From: Pantoea eucrina
Lineage (GTDB): Bacteria > Pseudomonadota > Gammaproteobacteria > Enterobacterales > Enterobacteriaceae
Length of the DNA: 64,000 nt
Assembly (NCBI RefSeq): GCF_002095385.1
Contig: NZ_MIPP01000020.1
Span: 1-64,000 of the forward strand
Direction of reading: 5' to 3'
Part shown: positions 1 through 9,694 of the stretch, piece after piece
Position numbering within the stretch: the stretch's first letter is position 1
How the letters are laid out: every line of letters begins with the position of its first letter
Notes under the pieces: generated by a model
Told to the model about the DNA's origin: nothing
Databases searched by the model: none
Seen by the model: the letters and a program-made list of their open reading frames with translations, nothing else
Made by a program: the position numbers and the translations under genes

Positions 1-34
1 AGTGCCGCGATTTCTCAAGCGGCGCGGGATGCGT

Positions 35-62
35 ATATTACGCTTTCCGCATTTTCAGTCAA
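35..62 (-). promoter_or_regulatory. rRNA operon promoter P2
   Basis: On the minus strand TTGACT (57-62) and TAATAT (35-40) are separated by 16 bp, about 119 bp downstream of P1. The sequence around it (AAATAAATGCTTGAC, then a GCGCCGC stretch) resembles E. coli rrn P2. The rRNA leader with boxA would begin just beyond base 1. Confidence 0.88.
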
Positions 63-153
63 GCATTTATTTTTGCTTTTCTGAAGGTTGCTGTAAAAGC
101 CACCTGCTTAACGCGACGCTTCGTAAGCCGTTGTGCCGTGTCAGTGGAGGCGC

Positions 154-181
154 ATTATAGGGAGTTCTTCCGGGCTGACAA
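154..181 (-). promoter_or_regulatory. rRNA operon promoter P1 (with UP element)
   Basis: Read on the minus strand, TTGTCA (176-181) and TATAAT (154-159) are separated by 16 bp, followed by a GC-rich discriminator (GCGCC). An AT-rich UP-element-like tract lies upstream at about 182-210. This layout, placed just downstream of murI, is that of rrn P1 promoters (rrnB in E. coli). The 16S gene itself must lie to the left of the window. Stringent and growth-rate control through the discriminator is known for the family. Confidence 0.9.
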
Positions 182-232
182 GTGCTAATTTTGAATTATT
201 TTCTGAGTGTTGTTTTTTTCAGCGAAACCGCC

Positions 233-1084
233 TCAAACTGCCAGTTTTTCGAGCAACGGAAAGCCATAACGCTGTAAAACGCCGGATAACTGTACCGCTT
301 CTTCATCCATAGACGTGCAAAACGCGATGTTGCTGTCAGCAGAAGCCGCATCAGGCGCCTCGTGCTCAAGCAGCCAGACGGTACGCCTGGCTATAGCAGC
401 ACCGGAATCAACCAGCCGGGTTCCATCCGGCAGAACCTGCTGCAGTTCATCGCGCAGCAGTGGAAAGTGCGTGCAGCCCAGCACGACCGTATCCGGCGGC
501 TCTTTCATACGTAACCAGGGTTGCACTGCCCGGCGAACATCATTCAGTGATACCGGTTCACCATGCAGCTTCGCCTCTGCCAGTTCCACCAGCTCAGCAG
601 ACCCCAGCATCTCAATGGTGCACTCCCGGGCAAACTGTTTCACCAGTTCATGGGTATAAGGACGCTTTACCGTTCCCCGCGTTGCCAGCAGCCCGACTAC
701 CCCGTTACGTGTCAGGCGAGCCGCCGGTTTAATTGCCGGCACCACGCCGACGACCGGAAACGCAAAGCGTTCGCGCAGTGCAGGTAAAGAGACGGTACTG
801 GCCGAGTTACAGGCAATGATGACTAATGCGAGCGGAAAACGCTGCGTAATGGCCGTGACCACTGCCACTACGCGTTCAACAATGTACGTTTCCGTTTTCT
901 CGCCATAGGGAAACCCTTCATTATCGAAAGCGTAGAGATAGTGCAGGTCCGGCAGCAGCTGCCGGACTTCATCATAGACGGAAAGCCCACCTACGCCGGA
1001 ATCAAACACCAGCACGGTGGGACGGAGATCAGAAGCTGTAGCTGGCGCTAAGGTAGTATTCTCGTCCAGGTGTGCGATAGCCAT
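233..1084 (-). CDS. murI: glutamate racemase
   Basis: Cytoplasmic, cofactor-independent interconversion of L- and D-glutamate, supplying D-Glu for peptidoglycan. The N-terminal VFDSGVGGLSV motif and both catalytic cysteines are present (in ACNSAST and LGCTHFP), and the acidic general-acid/base region is intact. The start is placed at the ATG at 1084 (MAIAHLDEN, 283 aa) because this matches the family N-terminus; an upstream in-frame start would add 15 unrelated residues. The first 56 bp overlap the 3' end of btuB in another frame, an arrangement also known in E. coli and suggesting translational coupling. The rRNA operon promoters follow downstream on the same strand. Confidence 0.95.
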   Translation of the reverse strand: MAIAHLDENTTLAPATASDLRPTVLVFDSGVGGLSVYDEVRQLLPDLHYLYAFDNEGFPYGEKTETYIVERVVAVVTAITQRFPLALVIIACNSASTVSLPALRERFAFPVVGVVPAIKPAARLTRNGVVGLLATRGTVKRPYTHELVKQFARECTIEMLGSAELVELAEAKLHGEPVSLNDVRRAVQPWLRMKEPPDTVVLGCTHFPLLRDELQQVLPDGTRLVDSGAAIARRTVWLLEHEAPDAASADSNIAFCTSMDEEAVQLSGVLQRYGFPLLEKLAV

Positions 1085-2894
1085 AAACCGTCTCATAATC
1101 CTTATCCAACAGATTGGCAATTTTACCACGAACTGTCAGATGAGACGTGACCGGATACGCAGCTGAGAAATCAACCAGGCTATAACCCGGCATGCGACGC
1201 TGTGTTGCTGCGTACTGGTTGGTATTGTTGTTGTAGCTTTTACCAAAATATTGCCAGGCGAGATCAAAGTCGATATCCAGTGCGGTCCAGTCCAGCTGAT
1301 ACTTATATTGCTGGCGGGAACGGTGTGCCAGCACCTCATTATCGTCATCGCGGCGCGGATCGATATATTGCAGCGTGATACGGTGGGTAAAAATACCGGT
1401 ATCTGCACTGCCGCTCCACTCCACGCCTTTAATCGTCGCTGACTGTACGTTGTAGTAGGTGCCAGTAAAGTTTTCGTCAGCTCTGTAGTCGATCAGGTTA
1501 TTGATTTTATTCTGGTAAAGGTAGAGGTGCCATTCGACCGGACCGCTGAGTCCTTCGAGACCGGTTTCAATCTGATGTGACCTCTCAGCCCGGAGATCGG
1601 GATTGGATGCAATAAACAGACGGCTCTGCCCATACATCTGCCCCAGTGTAGGTGCCTGGAAAGCGGTGCCATACGAAAGGATGAGGCGATAATCGGGCAT
1701 AAACGCCCATCCCGCCGCTGCCTGCCACGTGCCGTTCCAGCCAAACTGGTTGTTATCGTCACCGCGCAGCGCACCTTCCAGCGTAAGCGTATTGAACTGC
1801 TGCTGCGTAGTCAGATAGTAACCGGTGCTGTTACGCGTGTAATTGTCAGCGCTGAACCGATCGCTGGACGCCAGTTTCTGCTGCTGCCAGTCGATGCCGG
1901 CGCTGAGTGTGCCATGCGCCATGGCAACACTGTTACCCCACTGCAGATTGCGCTGGCTCATATCATCCAGCGACGTGCCCGGACGATAGAGGCCGAGCGT
2001 ACTGGCATAGTTGTAATCTTTATAGCGCTGGTAGCTGTAGCTCAGTTCCGAAGAGTAGCGCTCTTCACTGAACTTCATACCGCCTTCATAGGTATGATTA
2101 TAAATCTGCCGTTTATCACTGCCGTCCTGATAGCCTGCATCATACGCACTATTATTGCCGTAGCCGTAGCCGCGAAAGAAGGCGGATAAACTGTCGCTGA
2201 AACGGTGATTCACACCGGCCCAGAATGTTTTACTGCGAAAGCCGTCCCGATCGCCATCCACTGCGTACGCCGACTGCGGCTGGATGTTATAGCCGCGCGT
2301 CGACTGAAAGGCCCCCGCTACGGTTACCAGCGTATCCTCGCCCACCTTGTGTCGCAGCGCCGCATCATACTCCTGATAGCGATTCGACCCGAGGCCCGCC
2401 GTTATCTGCCCGCCTGGCTCACTGTTCTCAGTAATGATGTTCACCACGCCGCCAATGGCATCGGCGCCGTAAACGGCGGAGCGTGGTCCGCGGATCAGCT
2501 CAATACGCTGAATCAACGCCAGCGGAATCTGGCTAAAGTCAGCGATGCCGGTGATCCCCGACTTCGCCAGCGGGATCCCATCAATCAGCACCAGCGTATG
2601 ACGCGCTTCCGCACCGCGAATATAGATGTAACTGGTCTGGCCCGGACCACCGTTTTGCGCAATATCCACGCCCGGCAGGCGCCGCATGACATCCGTCAGC
2701 GATTTAGCCTGCCAGCGATCGATATCTTCCCGCGTGATCACCTCACCCGGTGCCAGCACGCTGCTGACCGGCTGCTGAAAACGGTTAGCGGTGACAAGTT
2801 GCGTATTATCATTTTGCCGGGCATAGCCAGAGGGCGCCCAGAGCGACAGCGCTGTTGCACTCAGGGCGAACAGCGAAGCAGAGGTTATTTTCAT
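1029..2894 (-). CDS. btuB: TonB-dependent vitamin B12 outer-membrane receptor
   Basis: Outer-membrane beta-barrel that imports cobalamin using TonB energy. The ATG at 2894 opens a signal peptide (MKITSASLFALSATALSLW..YA), followed by a TonB-box-like TQLVTAN, the plug domain (about residues 45-150, with RGPRSAVYGADAIGGVVNI) and a long barrel ending in aromatic F (YYLSASYSF), as the BAM complex requires. Length is 621 aa, near the family size. The reading frame stays open upstream through the riboswitch, but that extension is not coding: homology begins at the signal peptide. Expression is predicted to be repressed by adenosylcobalamin through the leader riboswitch. Its 3' end overlaps murI. 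Confidence 0.95.
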   Translation of the reverse strand: MKITSASLFALSATALSLWAPSGYARQNDNTQLVTANRFQQPVSSVLAPGEVITREDIDRWQAKSLTDVMRRLPGVDIAQNGGPGQTSYIYIRGAEARHTLVLIDGIPLAKSGITGIADFSQIPLALIQRIELIRGPRSAVYGADAIGGVVNIITENSEPGGQITAGLGSNRYQEYDAALRHKVGEDTLVTVAGAFQSTRGYNIQPQSAYAVDGDRDGFRSKTFWAGVNHRFSDSLSAFFRGYGYGNNSAYDAGYQDGSDKRQIYNHTYEGGMKFSEERYSSELSYSYQRYKDYNYASTLGLYRPGTSLDDMSQRNLQWGNSVAMAHGTLSAGIDWQQQKLASSDRFSADNYTRNSTGYYLTTQQQFNTLTLEGALRGDDNNQFGWNGTWQAAAGWAFMPDYRLILSYGTAFQAPTLGQMYGQSRLFIASNPDLRAERSHQIETGLEGLSGPVEWHLYLYQNKINNLIDYRADENFTGTYYNVQSATIKGVEWSGSADTGIFTHRITLQYIDPRRDDDNEVLAHRSRQQYKYQLDWTALDIDFDLAWQYFGKSYNNNTNQYAATQRRMPGYSLVDFSAAYPVTSHLTVRGKIANLLDKDYETVYGYRTPGREYYLSASYSF

Positions 2895-2974
2895 TGTTAT
2901 AGCATCCAAAGGATCGAGCCGGATGCCGCAGGCCTGAGATCGATAGCACGCGATGATCTCAGCGTTTGCGACGA

Positions 2975-3131
2975 TACACCGGCAGGTCTTCGGGCTGAGA
3001 ACCATAAATGGTGAAGACTTCCCATCCGTCAGGACAGTGTCTGCCTGGGCGATCACCACGACATTCTTTTACCGCTGCGCGTCAGCTCCAGATTTGCACT
3101 GGATTCCCTTTTAACTCAATGAGGCCGGCGG
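2975..3131 (-). promoter_or_regulatory. cobalamin (AdoCbl) riboswitch of btuB
   Basis: The btuB leader, read on the minus strand, carries GGGAATCCAGTGCAAATCTG, GAGCTGACGCGCAGCGGTAA, GATGGGAAGTC and the B12 box AGCCCGAAGACCTGCCGG in the canonical order, closed by a GCCGG/CCGGC P1 stem. The downstream stretch to 2895 (GCGGCATCC ... GGATGC) can fold around the btuB translation start and is probably the expression platform, as in E. coli. It lies in the 362-bp gap between btuB and trmA, which also holds the promoters of both genes. Confidence 0.93.
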
Positions 3132-3256
3132 TCGCAGTCTACGGTTAAGCCCGCCGCCGATCCACCCCTCCCGCTTTCTGACGTTCGGTTGGGCTGGACA
3201 TCAGCAGTTGAATGCCTACAATCGCCCGGCAAGCAGGCTTATTACCAGGATTGAAG

Positions 3257-4360
3257 ATGACACCCGAACAGCTCCCGATTGACCAGTATGACGCGCAACT
3301 CGCTGAAAAAGTCAGCCGTTTACAGACGATGATGACCCCTTTCACCGCGCCTGACGTGGAGGTGTTCCGATCGCCGGTCAGTCACTACCGTATGCGCGCA
3401 GAGTTTCGCATCTGGCACGACGGTGACGACCTCTATCACATCATCTTCGACCAGGCGACCAAACAGCGCATTCGCGTGGACAGCTTTCCGGCCGCCAGCG
3501 AGCTGATTAATCAGATGATGCCCAGGCTGATAGCAGCGGTACGTGATAATCAGGTGCTGCGCTTTAAGCTGTTCCAGATCGATTATCTCTCCACGCTGAG
3601 CAACCAGATTGTGATCTCCCTGCTTTATCATCGCAAACTGGAAGAAGAGTGGCATGCCGCCGCCAGCGCGCTGCGTGACCAGCTGCGCGCTGAAGGATTT
3701 GATGTACAGCTGATTGGACGCGCGACCAAAACCAAAATCTGTCTGGATCGCGACTACGTGGATGAGCGTCTGCCAGTGGCGGGCAAAGAGCTGATTTACC
3801 GCCAGGTGGAAAACAGCTTTACCCAGCCTAATGCCGCCATGAATATTCAGATGCTGGAGTGGGCGCTGGATGTTACGCAGCAGTCGCGTGGCGACCTGCT
3901 GGAGCTTTACTGCGGTAACGGTAACTTTTCGCTGGCGCTGGCGCGCAATTTCCGCCGCGTACTGGCCACAGAGATAGCCAAGCCCTCGGTGGCGTCGGCT
4001 CAGTACAATATCGCCGTGAATCAGATCGATAACGTGCAGATTATACGTATGGCAGCGGAAGAGTTTACCCAGGCCATGAACGGCGTGCGCAGCTTTAACC
4101 GGCTGGAAGGCATCGATCTCAGCAGCTATCAGTGCGAGACAATTTTTGTCGATCCGCCACGCAGCGGGCTGGATGATGAAACGGTAAAAATGGTGCAGGC
4201 GTATCCGCGTATTCTGTATATCTCCTGTAACCCGCAGACCCTGTGCGACAATCTGGCCGCGCTGTCAGGCACGCATCAGATTGAGCGGCTGGCGCTGTTC
4301 GATCAGTTCCCGTACACCCACCATATGGAATGCGGCGTATTGCTGACGCGCAAAGCATAA
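3257..4360 (+). CDS. trmA: tRNA (uracil-5-)-methyltransferase
   Basis: Makes m5U54 (ribothymidine) in the T-loop of tRNAs, using SAM; it also methylates tmRNA in E. coli. The SAM-binding [15 protein letters not shown], the catalytic nucleophile region (ISCNPQTL) and the C-terminal [12 protein letters not shown] are all present. The start is the ATG at 3257 ([11 protein letters not shown], 367 aa) behind AGGA; the reading frame is open 15 codons further upstream but those residues do not match the family. Divergent from btuB and followed at once by a bidirectional terminator. Confidence 0.95.
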   Translation: MTPEQLPIDQYDAQLAEKVSRLQTMMTPFTAPDVEVFRSPVSHYRMRAEFRIWHDGDDLYHIIFDQATKQRIRVDSFPAASELINQMMPRLIAAVRDNQVLRFKLFQIDYLSTLSNQIVISLLYHRKLEEEWHAAASALRDQLRAEGFDVQLIGRATKTKICLDRDYVDERLPVAGKELIYRQVENSFTQPNAAMNIQMLEWALDVTQQSRGDLLELYCGNGNFSLALARNFRRVLATEIAKPSVASAQYNIAVNQIDNVQIIRMAAEEFTQAMNGVRSFNRLEGIDLSSYQCETIFVDPPRSGLDDETVKMVQAYPRILYISCNPQTLCDNLAALSGTHQIERLALFDQFPYTHHMECGVLLTRKA

Positions 4361-4361
4361 A

Positions 4362-4392
4362 AAAACGGGAACCCGCAGGTTCCCGTTTTTTT
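4362..4392. terminator. bidirectional intrinsic terminator between trmA and yijD
   Basis: Perfect stem AACGGGAACC / GGTTCCCGTT with a CGCA loop, flanked by A-tract and T-tract, so it can stop transcripts from both convergent genes. Confidence 0.9.
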
Positions 4393-4748
4393 TACTGCCG
4401 GCTTCTGGCGCGGCGGAAGCGCGTGCCAATCCAGAACACCAGTCCCGTCATCAGAATGACAGGAATGAAGTTCGAGCCGATATCCGGATATTCTGCGCGC
4501 ACCATGGCGCTATAGACCAGAATACCCAGCAGAAAAAATGCCGCGGCCAGTGACGGCATGCCGTCCGGCATATTGCGATTGAGATAACGCTGATGCAGGC
4601 ACCATGCTGACAGCCCAAGCGCTATCAGCGGAAAAATGGAAAACGGCACAAAGCTACTGAACAGCGCCGAAAAGGAGCCGTTGATTGCTAAACCAGTGAT
4701 AAAAGAGAGTAATAACGTTCCTTTATCACGAGGATGCTGCTCAATCAT
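4392..4748 (-). CDS. yijD: YijD family inner-membrane protein
   Basis: Small integral membrane protein of 118 aa with four predicted hydrophobic segments (about residues 10-30, 35-50, 65-85 and 93-110). The central [16 protein letters not shown] and [12 protein letters not shown] stretches match the enterobacterial YijD family. Its function is not known. It lies 18 bp downstream of fabR on the same strand and is probably cotranscribed, which is the E. coli arrangement. Confidence 0.9.
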   Translation of the reverse strand: MIEQHPRDKGTLLLSFITGLAINGSFSALFSSFVPFSIFPLIALGLSAWCLHQRYLNRNMPDGMPSLAAAFFLLGILVYSAMVRAEYPDIGSNFIPVILMTGLVFWIGTRFRRARSRQ

Positions 4749-4766
4749 TTCATTATCCTTATCACG

Positions 4767-5411
4767 TTATTTGTCAGGGATTTCCAGGGTCACGGCCAGC
4801 CGCTCTTGTTCCCGGCGATACCAGTAGTAGGCGCCTTTAGCGATCATACGCAGCTGCAGTACCAGCCGCTCTTCCAGCTTACGCCGCTGGTCAGAGTCGA
4901 CATCCAGCGCTTCAGCGCCGGCGCTAAAGACAATGGTCACCATCGCCTCAGCCTGCGCTTCGGTAAAGCTGCGCGGCATACGGCTTTCCAGCTCAAGGTA
5001 GTCAGCCAGTTCGGCGATAAAATGCTGGATCTCACGGGCGACAGCAGCGCGGAAGGCGGCTGACGTGCCGGAACGTTCGCGCAGCAGAAGCCGAAACGCA
5101 TTCGGGTTGTTGCCGATGAACTCCATAAAGGTTGCCACCGACGTTTTAATGATGCTGCCGCCTTTCGCGATACGCTGGCGCGCCTGGCGCATCAGCTGGC
5201 GCAGCATCAGCCCGCTCTCATCAACCATGGTCAGTCCAAGCTCATCCACATCGCGAAAGTGACGATAAAATGAGGTTGGGGCAATGCCGGCTTCACGTGC
5301 CACTTCGCGTAAACTCAGGCTGGCAAAACTCCTTTCTGCACTAAGCTGACTGAATGCAGCTTCAATCAGCGAACGTCTTGTACGTTCTTTTTGTTGCGCC
5401 CGAACGCCCAT
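4767..5411 (-). CDS. fabR: TetR-family repressor of unsaturated fatty acid synthesis
   Basis: DNA-binding regulator that represses fabA and fabB in response to the unsaturated/saturated acyl thioester balance. The N-terminal TetR helix-turn-helix is clear ([20 protein letters not shown], about residues 28-47), followed by a ligand domain with [18 protein letters not shown]. Length is 214 aa, as in E. coli. Divergent from sthA, as in E. coli, with a shared 190-bp intergenic promoter region. Confidence 0.95.
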   Translation of the reverse strand: MGVRAQQKERTRRSLIEAAFSQLSAERSFASLSLREVAREAGIAPTSFYRHFRDVDELGLTMVDESGLMLRQLMRQARQRIAKGGSIIKTSVATFMEFIGNNPNAFRLLLRERSGTSAAFRAAVAREIQHFIAELADYLELESRMPRSFTEAQAEAMVTIVFSAGAEALDVDSDQRRKLEERLVLQLRMIAKGAYYWYRREQERLAVTLEIPDK

Positions 5412-5604
5412 TTTTGCGGCCTTGTGAGTAATCAGGCGCTCACTATAACAAACTTTTCAGCGTACAGCCGGGCAAACTTTGTCACCGCCTGTTAACCTCA
5501 CTGAATGTCAAACTTCTGCATTTTTCACTGTTAGAATTCAGATGTGCGCGGCGAGATGTTAGAATCTCGTTGTAAAAATGTATAGAAGAATAGGACGTAC
5601 TGGT

Positions 5605-7005
5605 ATGCAAAAGTCTTACGATTACGATGCCATTGTAATTGGCTCCGGTCCGGGCGGCGAAGGTGCGGCGATGGGGCTGGTCAAGCAGGGAGCGCGCATC
5701 GCAGTGATCGAACGCTACCACAACATTGGCGGCGGTTGTACACACTGGGGAACCATCCCTTCCAAAGCGCTGCGTCATGCCGTCAGCCGCATCATTGAAT
5801 TCAATCAGAACCCGCTCTACAGCGATCATACCCGTCTTCTCCGCTCCTCGTTCGCTGATATCCTTAACCACACCGAAAATGTTATCAGTCAACAGACTGC
5901 CATGCGCCAGGGCTTTTATGAGCGTAACCGCTGTGAACTCTATCAGGGCGACGCGCATTTTGTTGATGCCAACACGATAGAGGTGGAGCAGCCTGATGGC
6001 ACCCGCGAGCAGCTTACGGCAGAAAAATTTGTCATTGCCTGCGGCTCACGTCCCTATCACCCGGCCGACGTCGACTTTACACACCCGCGCATCTACGATT
6101 CCGACTCTATCCTGAACCTGCATCATGAACCGGGTCATGTGATCATCTATGGTGCCGGCGTGATTGGTTGCGAATACGCCTCTATCTTCCGCGGTCTTAA
6201 CGTCAAGGTCGATCTCATCAACACCCGCGATCGTCTGCTGGCGTTCCTCGATCAGGAGATGTCCGACTCTCTCTCTTACCACTTCTGGAACAGCGGTGTG
6301 GTGATCCGTCACAACGAAGAGTTTGAGAAGATTGAAGGCGTCAGCGATGGCGTGATCATGCACCTGAAGTCCGGCAAAAAAGTCAAAGCGGATTGTCTGC
6401 TGTATGCGAACGGCCGCACCGGAAACACCGACTCGCTTTCGCTGGAGAACGTGGGTCTGGAAGCGGATGGACGCGGCCTGCTCAAAGTCAACAGTATGTA
6501 TCAGACCGCGCAGCCACATATTTATGCCGTGGGTGATGTGATTGGCTATCCAAGCCTGGCTTCCGCCGCCTACGATCAGGGGCGTATTGCTGCTCAGGCG
6601 ATCATCAAAGGTGAAGCGAGTGCGCATCTGATCGAAGATATTCCGACCGGTATCTACACCATTCCTGAAATCAGCTCGGTAGGAAAAACAGAGCAGCAGC
6701 TAACCGCGATGAAAGTGCCTTATGAAGTGGGTCGTGCGCAGTTTAAGCATCTGGCACGCGCGCAGATTGTTGGCATGCACGTCGGCAGCCTGAAAATCCT
6801 GTTTCACCGCGAGACAAAAGAGATTCTGGGGATCCACTGCTTTGGTGAGCGCGCAGCGGAGATCATTCACATCGGTCAGGCCATTATGGAGCAGAAAAAT
6901 GGCGGTAACACGATTGAGTATTTCGTGAATACCACCTTTAACTACCCCACCATGGCTGAAGCCTATCGCGTGGCCGCGCTGAACGGATTAAACCGCCTGT
7001 TTTAA
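5605..7005 (+). CDS. sthA: soluble pyridine nucleotide transhydrogenase
   Basis: Cytosolic FAD flavoprotein that transfers reducing power from NADPH to NAD+, draining excess NADPH. The FAD-binding [13 protein letters not shown] is at the N-terminus and a second nucleotide motif ([13 protein letters not shown]) is near residue 180. The disulfide-reductase-like region reads [15 protein letters not shown]: only one of the two redox cysteines is present, as is typical of SthA. The ATG at 5605 gives 466 aa and follows TAGGAC with suitable spacing; an upstream ATG would add nine unrelated residues. The last 18 bp overlap the convergent oxyR 3' end. Confidence 0.96.
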   Translation: MQKSYDYDAIVIGSGPGGEGAAMGLVKQGARIAVIERYHNIGGGCTHWGTIPSKALRHAVSRIIEFNQNPLYSDHTRLLRSSFADILNHTENVISQQTAMRQGFYERNRCELYQGDAHFVDANTIEVEQPDGTREQLTAEKFVIACGSRPYHPADVDFTHPRIYDSDSILNLHHEPGHVIIYGAGVIGCEYASIFRGLNVKVDLINTRDRLLAFLDQEMSDSLSYHFWNSGVVIRHNEEFEKIEGVSDGVIMHLKSGKKVKADCLLYANGRTGNTDSLSLENVGLEADGRGLLKVNSMYQTAQPHIYAVGDVIGYPSLASAAYDQGRIAAQAIIKGEASAHLIEDIPTGIYTIPEISSVGKTEQQLTAMKVPYEVGRAQFKHLARAQIVGMHVGSLKILFHRETKEILGIHCFGERAAEIIHIGQAIMEQKNGGNTIEYFVNTTFNYPTMAEAYRVAALNGLNRLF

Positions 7006-7905
7006 CGCCGCGTCAAAATGGCCCTGCATATGGGTTTTGATTGCTTCTGCCAGCTGCTCATAGCGGCTGCGCAGAGGCGAACCTGGCCGGTAAACCAGCG
7101 CGATAGTGCGCTGCGGTACCGGTTTATAACAGGGCAGATAGCAGACACCATCGCGCACGCGCTCTTTAGGCACCGCCAGTGAAGGCAGTAGCGTAATGCC
7201 ACTGCCGGCCGCCACCATATTACGCAGCGTTTCCAGGCTGGTGGCGCGAAAATGGGTATCTTCGTCCGCACCCGCCTCAAAGCAGAAGCCCATCGCCTGG
7301 TCGCGCAGGCAGTGACCATCTTCCAGCATCAGCAGTTTTTCACCCGCCAGATCGGACATCGGCACGCGATCGCGATCGTGCCACGGGTGATCTTTGTAGA
7401 TCGCCAGCTTCATGGGCTCATCAAATAGCGGCACTTCAATAAAGGCTTCACTCTCTTTAACCAGCGCCAGAATAGCGCAGTCAAGTTTCCCGCTGTCGAG
7501 CTGTGCCAGCAGCTGCTGAGTCTGTGCTTCATGCAGATACATCTCCAGCTTCGGGAAAGTCTGATGCAGCATAGGGATAATATTGGGCAGCAGATAGGGG
7601 CCGGTCGTGGGGATCAGTCCGATATGCAGCGGTCCGGACATCGCTTCACCCTGCTGGCTGGCCATCTCTTTCAGCACCTTAACCTCACGCAGTACGGTTC
7701 GCGCCTGATCAACCAGCAGTAATCCTGCCTGGGTGAACAGCACTTTACGGCTGGTACGTTCCAGCAGCATGACGCCCAGTTCATCTTCCAGCTTGCGGAT
7801 CTGTCCGCTCAGAGTCGGCTGACTGACATGACAGGCATCAGCAGCGCGACGGAAATGGCGGTGTTCCGCAAGTGAAACCAGATACTCGAGATCGCGAATG
7901 TTCAT
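6988..7905 (-). CDS. oxyR: LysR-family hydrogen peroxide sensor/activator
   Basis: Transcription factor activated by H2O2 through a disulfide. The LysR helix-turn-helix is at residues 1-60 (NIRDLEYLV ... [15 protein letters not shown]), and both redox cysteines are retained in the regulatory domain ([16 protein letters not shown]). The ATG at 7905 gives 305 aa, the family length. Upstream, the repeated ATAG/CTAT half-sites suggest autoregulation and control of a divergent small RNA. The 3' end overlaps sthA by 18 bp in convergent orientation. Confidence 0.96.
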   Translation of the reverse strand: MNIRDLEYLVSLAEHRHFRRAADACHVSQPTLSGQIRKLEDELGVMLLERTSRKVLFTQAGLLLVDQARTVLREVKVLKEMASQQGEAMSGPLHIGLIPTTGPYLLPNIIPMLHQTFPKLEMYLHEAQTQQLLAQLDSGKLDCAILALVKESEAFIEVPLFDEPMKLAIYKDHPWHDRDRVPMSDLAGEKLLMLEDGHCLRDQAMGFCFEAGADEDTHFRATSLETLRNMVAAGSGITLLPSLAVPKERVRDGVCYLPCYKPVPQRTIALVYRPGSPLRSRYEQLAEAIKTHMQGHFDAALKQAV

Positions 7906-7935
7906 TAATATCCTCCAAACCACGATAGCCCGTGG

Positions 7936-7978
7936 CGATAGATAGAATAGCAACGAACGATTGGCCCTATCAAGCTAT
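7936..7978. promoter_or_regulatory. OxyR operator between oxyR and the divergent small RNA
   Basis: Repeated ATAG half-sites (7938-7941, 7942-7945, 7947-7950) and CTAT half-sites (7967-7970, 7975-7978) are spaced as in OxyR sites (ATAGnTnnnAnCTAT twice). The stretch GATAGATAGAATAGCAACGA closely resembles the E. coli oxyR-oxyS regulatory region as I remember it. A candidate -10 (AATAAT, 7986-7991) lies just downstream for rightward transcription. Confidence 0.75.
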
Positions 7979-7998
7979 GCACGGGAATAATAGCGCTC

Positions 7999-8218
7999 AC
8001 TGATTTAAGCCCATGCATTTGTAGAGAAATTTATTTATTTGCTGAACATGTGCCGGGGCTGAACGCTTTTACAAAAAACGCTTTTTACGCAGCAAATCTG
8101 TTTTGCTGAACCCAATCACTGTGCTGGCGGGGAGTGCCGGTACGCTGATGATGTGCCTATAAAAATATGCAATTCCGAAGCCAGAGGTTGGCGGGCTTTT
8201 TATAAAGCCCGCTTTTTT
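7999..8218 (+). ncRNA. oxyS: candidate OxyS-type small RNA
   Basis: No ORF of note lies here, yet the segment has an OxyR operator and a -10 element on its left. On its right is a strong rightward intrinsic terminator: stem GCGGGCTTT/AAAGCCCGC, then TTTTTT, at 8191-8218. The terminator's U-tract faces away from oxyR and so cannot serve argH, implying a dedicated + strand transcript. At up to about 220 nt it would be longer than E. coli OxyS (109 nt), and I see little primary sequence similarity. An internal promoter (CCTATAAAAAT near 8155) giving a shorter RNA is the alternative. The identity is inferred from position. Confidence 0.5.
8191..8218 (+). terminator. intrinsic terminator, rightward, before argH 3' end
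   Basis: Nine-base-pair stem GCGGGCTTT/AAAGCCCGC followed by six T residues on the + strand. On the minus strand the stem is followed by CCAACC, so it is not an efficient argH terminator. Confidence 0.82.
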
Positions 8219-8252
8219 ATGGCATATCAAACCGGCCAGCGTCCGGGAGCGG

Positions 8253-9626
8253 CTATTGCAGACGCGCCTGTGCTTCGCGAATCGCCTGGGCTACCTGCTG
8301 CGGCGCAACACCACCGCGCGCGTTACGCTTGTCGAGGCAGGACTGCAGCGAAAGCACCGGATAGACATCCTCTTCGATGACGTCACTGAACTGCTTCAGC
8401 TGAGCCAGACTCAGCGCTTCCAGCGCCACACCCTGCTGGATAGCCGCGACGACCGCTTCTCCCACAATATGATGCGCCTCGCGGAACGGCACGCCTTTCG
8501 CGACCAGATAGTCTGCCAGCTCGGTGGCATTAGCGTAGCCCTGTTCAGCCGCTTCCTGACAACGCGGACGTTTAACCTGAATACCATCCAGAACCAGCAC
8601 TGACATGTGCAGACAGTCGAGCCAGGTATCCAGCGCGTCAAACAGCCCTTCTTTATCTTCCTGCATATCTTTGTTGTAGGCCAGCGGCAGGCCTTTCAGC
8701 GTCATCATCATGCCGGTCAGTGCGCCCTGGACACGGCCGCATTTACCGCGAATCAGCTCCAGCGCATCCGGATTTTTCTTCTGCGGCATCAGCGATGAAC
8801 CTGAGGTGACTTTATCAGACAGCTCGACGAAGCCCGCCTCGCCCGTGTTAAAGAAAATCAGGTCTTCTGCAAAGCGCGACAGATGCACCATGCCAATTGA
8901 CGCGTCGGAGAGCAGCTCCAGCACATGATCGCGATCGGATACGGTATCCAGGCTGTTACGCGTTGCCGAAGCAAAACCGAGCCAGCCTGCCAGCTGCTCG
9001 CGGTCAATCTCATAAGCGGTACCGGCCAGCGCACCACAGCCCAGCGGGCTGACATCCAGCCGCTTCAGCGTATCCTGCAGACGACTCTCATCGCGCGCCA
9101 GCATTTCAGTATACGCCAGACACCAGTGGGCGAATGTAACCGGCTGCGCGCGCTGCAGATGCGTATAGCCCGGCATGACGGCATCCTGATTCGCTTCTGC
9201 CGTCGCCACCAGCGCGCTCTGCAGCTGACGCGTCGCGTCCAGCAGCAGGGCAACCTGCTCTTTGCACCAGAGCTTCAGATCGGTGGCAACCTGATCGTTA
9301 CGGCTGCGTCCGGTATGCAGCTTTTTACCCAGCGCCCCGACCTTATCGATCAGCTTGCCCTCGACCCAGCTGTGAATATCTTCTGCATCGCTTTCCAGGA
9401 TCTGTGACGGATTCGCGCGTACGTCCGCCAGCAGCTCGTTCAGCGCCGCTTCAAGCTGCTGCTGTTCCGTCGGGGTTAAAACGTTCACGGTCACCAGCGC
9501 TTTTGACCACGCCACAGAGCCGGTAATGTCCTGCTCCGCCAGGCGGTAATCAAAACGCAGTGAATCGTTAAACTGTTTAAACCGCTGGTCTGCTGCCTGC
9601 GAGAACCGTCCGCCCCAAAGTGCCAT
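8253..9626 (-). CDS. argH: argininosuccinate lyase
   Basis: Final step of arginine synthesis: splits argininosuccinate to arginine and fumarate. The fumarase/aspartase-superfamily signature [11 protein letters not shown], carrying the mobile catalytic serine loop, is near residue 280, and [13 protein letters not shown] near residue 107. Length is 457 aa, equal to E. coli. It is last in argCBGH and separated from argG by 68 bp. Control is expected from the ArgR boxes upstream of argC. Confidence 0.97.
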   Translation of the reverse strand: MALWGGRFSQAADQRFKQFNDSLRFDYRLAEQDITGSVAWSKALVTVNVLTPTEQQQLEAALNELLADVRANPSQILESDAEDIHSWVEGKLIDKVGALGKKLHTGRSRNDQVATDLKLWCKEQVALLLDATRQLQSALVATAEANQDAVMPGYTHLQRAQPVTFAHWCLAYTEMLARDESRLQDTLKRLDVSPLGCGALAGTAYEIDREQLAGWLGFASATRNSLDTVSDRDHVLELLSDASIGMVHLSRFAEDLIFFNTGEAGFVELSDKVTSGSSLMPQKKNPDALELIRGKCGRVQGALTGMMMTLKGLPLAYNKDMQEDKEGLFDALDTWLDCLHMSVLVLDGIQVKRPRCQEAAEQGYANATELADYLVAKGVPFREAHHIVGEAVVAAIQQGVALEALSLAQLKQFSDVIEEDVYPVLSLQSCLDKRNARGGVAPQQVAQAIREAQARLQ

Positions 9627-9694
9627 CTGCTTGCTCCTGAAATCGTGTTGAAAAAGGCGGCCTGAGCCGCCCTTATATAACTGCTGCCGCGTGC

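Noticed and set aside
2205-3014. 269-codon open frame antisense to btuB and its riboswitch
   Set aside because: It has no recognisable protein features and follows from codon bias of the opposite strand; btuB is unambiguous.
2727-3059. Longer btuB start extending through the leader
   Set aside because: The added residues cover the riboswitch and precede a clear signal peptide.
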